Assembly (NCBI GenBank): GCA_039654915.1
Contig: CM077597.1
Coordinates: forward strand, 27,130,001 to 27,194,000
Length of the DNA: 64,000 nt
DNA from: Aquilaria yunnanensis
Lineage: Eukaryota; Streptophyta; Magnoliopsida; Malvales; Thymelaeaceae
Reading direction: 5' to 3'
Part shown: positions 60,605 through 64,000 of the stretch, in pieces
Numbering within the stretch: the stretch's first letter is position 1
Layout of the letters: each line of letters begins with the position of its first letter
Position numbers and translations under genes: made by a program
Notes under the pieces: model-generated
The model's database searches: none
The model's input: only the letters and a program-made list of their open reading frames with translations
What the model was told of the DNA's origin: nothing

Positions 60605-61400
60605 CATGAAAAATAATTAATCAATTAATAAATATATATAAAGCAAAAATTACATTAAAATGTCCGAATGTTCCATTAACTTGAACAAAGTGAATTTTGA
60701 AATTTCCGTATTGTTATAAAATGAGCCTTATCATTTCTTTGACTTTTGCTTTAATAGTTACCAATACAAGTTTTGAAAAAAGTGGGGAATAAAAAGTAAT
60801 GGCTAGTTTTAAAAACCAAAATGATATTATTAATTAGAGGCAATAAAAACTTTGAAAATATAAAAAAATTACATACAAACAATGAAAATTAGATAAAAAC
60901 TACGTCATAAGAAAACGTAATAGGGTAAGTGGAACAGAACAATAAGTATAAACAAGTTATGTGATTTGAAAAAAAATAAGTAACAAAAAAATTTATATCT
61001 TAACAAGGAAACTTAAATGGGAACTAAAAGTTGAGGTCTAAAAGTGTAATTAATCCATTAATATTAAATTTCAAAAAGGACAACAGGGGACAATTGTATG
61101 TTTCTTAAAACCTTATATGGCTTCTTAGATATTTTAGAAATAGAAGGGGCAAACCATAATTTAGGCTAAACATCATGGGTAAAATGTAATTCATCCTTTT
61201 TATATTCTTGCCCAATGTTTTAAGTTGCCACTATATGGATCCTCTTAGAATTAAGATCTTAAAGTTTATATTTATTAAGTTTCACCATATTGGGATGTGG
61301 GAATGGCACACCTGGTGCCTAACTTATAACAAAATGATCAAATTAGTAACTAACCTTTACAAATCTTCAAAATTCTTGGGGGCCTATGAATGATGGGATT
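60605..61400. other. AT-rich unassigned sequence
   Basis: No coding or repeat feature recognised. Confidence 0.4.
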
Positions 61401-61406
61401 TTCCTC

Positions 61407-61600
61407 TTACTGTGCTTTGAAATCCTTATAACCAATCTCCAATAGCTTTGAAGAAAGTTTTGCATGAGTATGAGCAATAGTTTCCGTTGCATCAAGCTCC
61501 AGTGCTGCACACTGTATCCCTGTTATGGAGTATATTATGCCAGCAACATCATCAGCTTGGTTCACCATTAACTTCCATAACAAGCCTAGGTACGTTTCTT
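61407..61600 (-). other. Short open frame, possible gene fragment of unknown origin
   Basis: The minus strand stays open for about 60 codons to a TAA at 61409-61407, with a protein-like composition ('GIQCAALELDATETIAHTHA' and a C-terminal 'LLEIGYKDFKAQ'). The upstream limit, near 61597, lies at a CCTAG that could be a splice acceptor. A further open stretch in an upstream part (about 61640-61760) is less convincing. No family is recognised. It could be a terminal exon of a decayed host gene, a captured fragment, or chance. Confidence 0.3.
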
Positions 61601-61639
61601 AGAAAAATTAAGCTTAGCCTTTAACAAGTAAATCTCCAT

Positions 61640-62129
61640 AAGAAAAGATGCAGCTTATCATCCAATCATCTAACCTCGTAACAAGGCCAGAAAGGAGACT
61701 CGGAGCTTTAGAATATTCTCTATTGTATATAAAAAGAAGTGAGAAAATTACAATAGGTTGATCTTCCAAAAATAGGATTCTCTAATACTTGGTAAAGAAT
61801 AGAAATCAATCCAGATGGAGATTTAGTTTGGCTTTTGAAGCCATAGCAATTGAATTAGTAGTAGTTAGGAGATATGCTCCCAGTATCCAAATTCCTGCTA
61901 AATGAAGAGGAGCAACCAATTCAAAAATAATAACGAAAGGGATTCACCAAACAAAATGTTTTACCTTTTATTTAAAATGAAAAATCAAAAGTAACATGCG
62001 TAGTAACTAGTCTTGACACTAGTCTTTTTGAAAATTTAATGAAGGATATAATTCATATTCTCTAATTTATAACAAATACTTGCTTCTAGATTACATATTT
62101 AACTGCATGCAATTTGTGAATTTGTTACT
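61640..62129. other. Unassigned sequence
   Basis: AT-rich with no clear similarity to other parts of the window. A short minus-strand open stretch is noted under the neighbouring entry. Confidence 0.35.
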
Positions 62130-62588
62130 TCCTAAGTAAATTAGTAAGAAAAATGACATTGAAATCTCACATCAACTCATCTAAGCAATGCTAATGCATT
62201 TTATGAGTCATACTTAATTAAGGGACGCAAAGATACCCTTATGACTATATAGGAGGGAGAATCCTATTTTAATCATACAAATCCCTTCATAAGACATGTG
62301 ACATATCCAACAACTATCCTTCACACAAGCTCAATAACGAGCACTAAAAAGTAGTATCAAAGTATATAAGTCATATGTAGGGAAACTTGAAGACCCCACC
62401 AAGTCAAAGGACTAATATGACATGATAACTATGAGAACCATTTATGGCATTCATATAATTATATATGTGGCATTCTTATGACAGGTCAGTGCAGTATACA
62501 ATCATATAATGATATATGACATTCATCTAATGATATATGTGGCATTCTCATGACAGGTCAGTGCAGTATACAAGTTTTGCAACTTGTA
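62130..62588 (-). repeat. Copia F-family LTR fragment, left part
   Basis: Collinear with about 20420-20815 of the LTR of copia element F: shared 'atgacattga', 'ggaggga', 'aatcatacaaatccct' (with changes), 'gtcaaaggacta' and 'aacttgtacccatatg'. It contains a duplication of about 72-bp period (62461-62501 and 62533-62573, with 'ggtcagtgcagtatacaa' in both). The LTR continues after the hAT-like insertion at 63926. Confidence 0.85.
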
Positions 62589-62596
62589 CCCATATG

Positions 62597-63917
62597 TAGG
62601 GATAGAGCTAAAAAATTTAGCTAGTGGGGACAAGGATTAATTGTTATGCCTTTTTTCTTCTCTGCACCATTTTCGAATTTGGGCTGTCCCAAGTTCTCTA
62701 TAGCATTTCTTTATTTAGTAAGATTTTTACATCTAAAACATAATGCCTTGAAAATTTGTTGCAAAAATCATAGCTCAGCTTCGGCAATTTGCCTTAACAA
62801 TTTGCTTCGATGATGACGATTTCAAGCCATGGGTGGCTCTGTTGATGATGAAGATGGTTTGGACATGCGTCACCGGAAAAATGGAGATCGAGTTAAATAT
62901 GTAAATGGCAGCAAGAGATCGGGGTCGATAGCCTTGTCTAAGGAGGTCGTAGTGAGCAAGGAGAGAGATTGATTTGGGTGAAGGGTGGTCAAGGCGAGCA
63001 GGGAGTAGGGGAATTGAACTCAATGGAACTGGAGGGAGGCGAGCAAGTGAGCAAGAGGAATCAGAAGGAGGTGAGCAGGGAGAAAGGGGAGTCGGAGGGT
63101 AGGCGAAATTGGAGGTCAAGATGGACAACTAAAGTGCAGTGGCAAGGGAGGAGGAGATTGAGGTAGAGGGCAATGTTGGAAAAGAGTGGAAAATAGTAGC
63201 TCTCCTTGGTATGTGTGCGAAATTGAAACGAAGCAGAAAATGCGAGATAGAAGGAGTACAATATATCTCTATTTTTTAAAACAAACTAATACAAATTTTA
63301 CTGACAAAATTCAAGTGTCAAGAAATAAAAATAAAGAAAGAAAATTGCACAAGGTCTATTTACTAAAGATGAAAATAATAATTATACAAATTAATACTAT
63401 TCGAGCAATATTTTTCTTGATTGAAAAATAAAACGTAAGCATTATTACACATTCACTTGTATAAAAAGAATTTGGGCTTGCTCAACTAAACAACTAATTT
63501 CTTTTCAGAGACAACTAAATTGAAAAATACATACTAATGAAATAAAATGAAGTAAAAGATAAAAGATACCATAAAATAAATTAACTTTGAATAAATGAAA
63601 CTATTAAATTAAAGATAGAAGTATATTCACTAGAACAAGAAAAAAAAAGTAATAAGGAAACTATTAGGAAAGAAATAACGGCATTTTGGCCTTTAGTTAG
63701 ATTTTACCATGACTAGTTTGGGATTGAATAGGCCAAAATGGGCCAATTATTCAAGGCTTTATTAGTTTTCTATAGCGACTTTCAAGCAATAGGGTCAGCA
63801 CAAAATTTTCAATGGGTCAAAATTCATTTTTAACAGATTTTTATGGACTAAATATAGGCTTTCTAAAATTTGAGGGGTGACAACAAACCACCTAGCCTCA
63901 ACATAGCTTCGTCCCTG
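62597..63917. mobile_element. hAT-like DNA element with 8-bp target duplication
   Basis: 1,321 bp. The left end TAGGGATAGAGCTA and the reverse complement of the right end CAGGGACGAAGCTA form an imperfect terminal inverted repeat. The flanks CCCATATG (62589-62596) and CACATATG (63918-63925) are an 8-bp target duplication with one change, and the uninterrupted site is seen in the copia F LTR at about 20809-20816. An 8-bp duplication with CAGGG(A/G)CGAAGC-type ends fits the hAT superfamily. No transposase is recognised, so it would be non-autonomous. The central part (62820-63180) is purine-rich on the plus strand with a chance-like open frame on each strand. Confidence 0.8.
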
Positions 63918-63925
63918 CACATATG

Positions 63926-64000
63926 TAGACTTTGTATATCGTATTAGCTTATTCACTTTGTGTATTATTGCAACTGATTTAAAAATAACACTCGACTAAA
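63926..64000 (-). repeat. Copia F-family LTR fragment, right part
   Basis: Continues the LTR fragment after the hAT-like insertion and matches about 20817-20890 ('tgtattattgcaac' and the 'actagactagg'-like segment). It runs off the window. Confidence 0.85.

Noticed and set aside
62775..63128. 117-codon frame on the minus strand inside the hAT-like element
   Set aside because: Pro/Ser/Leu-rich opposite a purine-rich tract, with no domain seen. It is most likely chance, though captured sequence cannot be ruled out.
1..64000. A new defence, toxin or biosynthetic gene system
   Set aside because: All supported coding traces belong to known plant transposon families and are broken. Nothing suggests a functional multi-gene system.

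Overview
The window looks like transposon-rich heterochromatin from a flowering-plant nuclear genome. I found no intact host gene, no RNA gene and no prokaryotic features. Nearly every recognisable block is a plant transposable element: Athila-like, chromovirus and other Ty3/gypsy elements, Ty1/copia elements, plant L1-type LINEs, a CACTA transposase and a hAT-like element. All reading frames found are broken by stops, frameshifts, deletions or later insertions. Species cannot be set from this sequence.

Layout. (1) 1-13359: a tandem Athila-like Ty3/gypsy array on the minus strand. It has three LTRs (2724-4073, 10639-12023, 12036-13359) and gag remnants followed directly by a 3' region and an Athila ORF1/env-like remnant, with no pol recognised. 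One gag carries a perfect 520-bp tandem duplication. (2) 13360-14313: nothing recognised. (3) 14319-15185: a solo LTR with a perfect 5-bp target duplication. (4) 15310-19446: a ruined CACTA (TNP2-like) transposase on the minus strand. (5) 19649-23163: a 5'-truncated Ty1/copia element (minus strand). (6) 23164-52150: a nest. The 3' end and LTR of a Ty3/gypsy element were interrupted by a Ty1/copia element (24452-51989, TSD TGATC). That copia element was interrupted twice, by a chromovirus (26424-38937, TSD CTAAA/ATAAA) and by a large, mostly non-coding gypsy derivative (40075-50245, TSD TTTAT). The chromovirus was itself hit by an element now reduced to a solo LTR (32178-34829, TSD GGAAG) of the same family as the 40075-50245 element. 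(7) 52160-54490: a LINE remnant with RRM-type ORF1 and endonuclease. (8) 54770-59520: a 'gypsy-type transposon' ORF remnant, interrupted by another solo LTR (55893-58499). (9) 59530-60600: a second LINE remnant on the minus strand. (10) 60605-62130: AT-rich sequence with one short open frame of unknown origin. (11) 62130-64000: an LTR fragment of the same family as the copia element at 19649, split by a hAT-like element (62597-63917).

Relative age can be read from nesting: gypsy LTR at 23744, then copia A, then chromovirus B and derivative C, then solo LTR D1 within B. D1 still has CpG-rich palindromes, while the related D2 has lost most of them. The interest lies in the structure: precise insertion sites, LTR-LTR recombination products, non-autonomous derivatives and a recurring Trp-to-stop decay pattern. 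I saw no convincing new biological system. Element families were assigned from remembered family motifs and by-eye comparison; no search was run.
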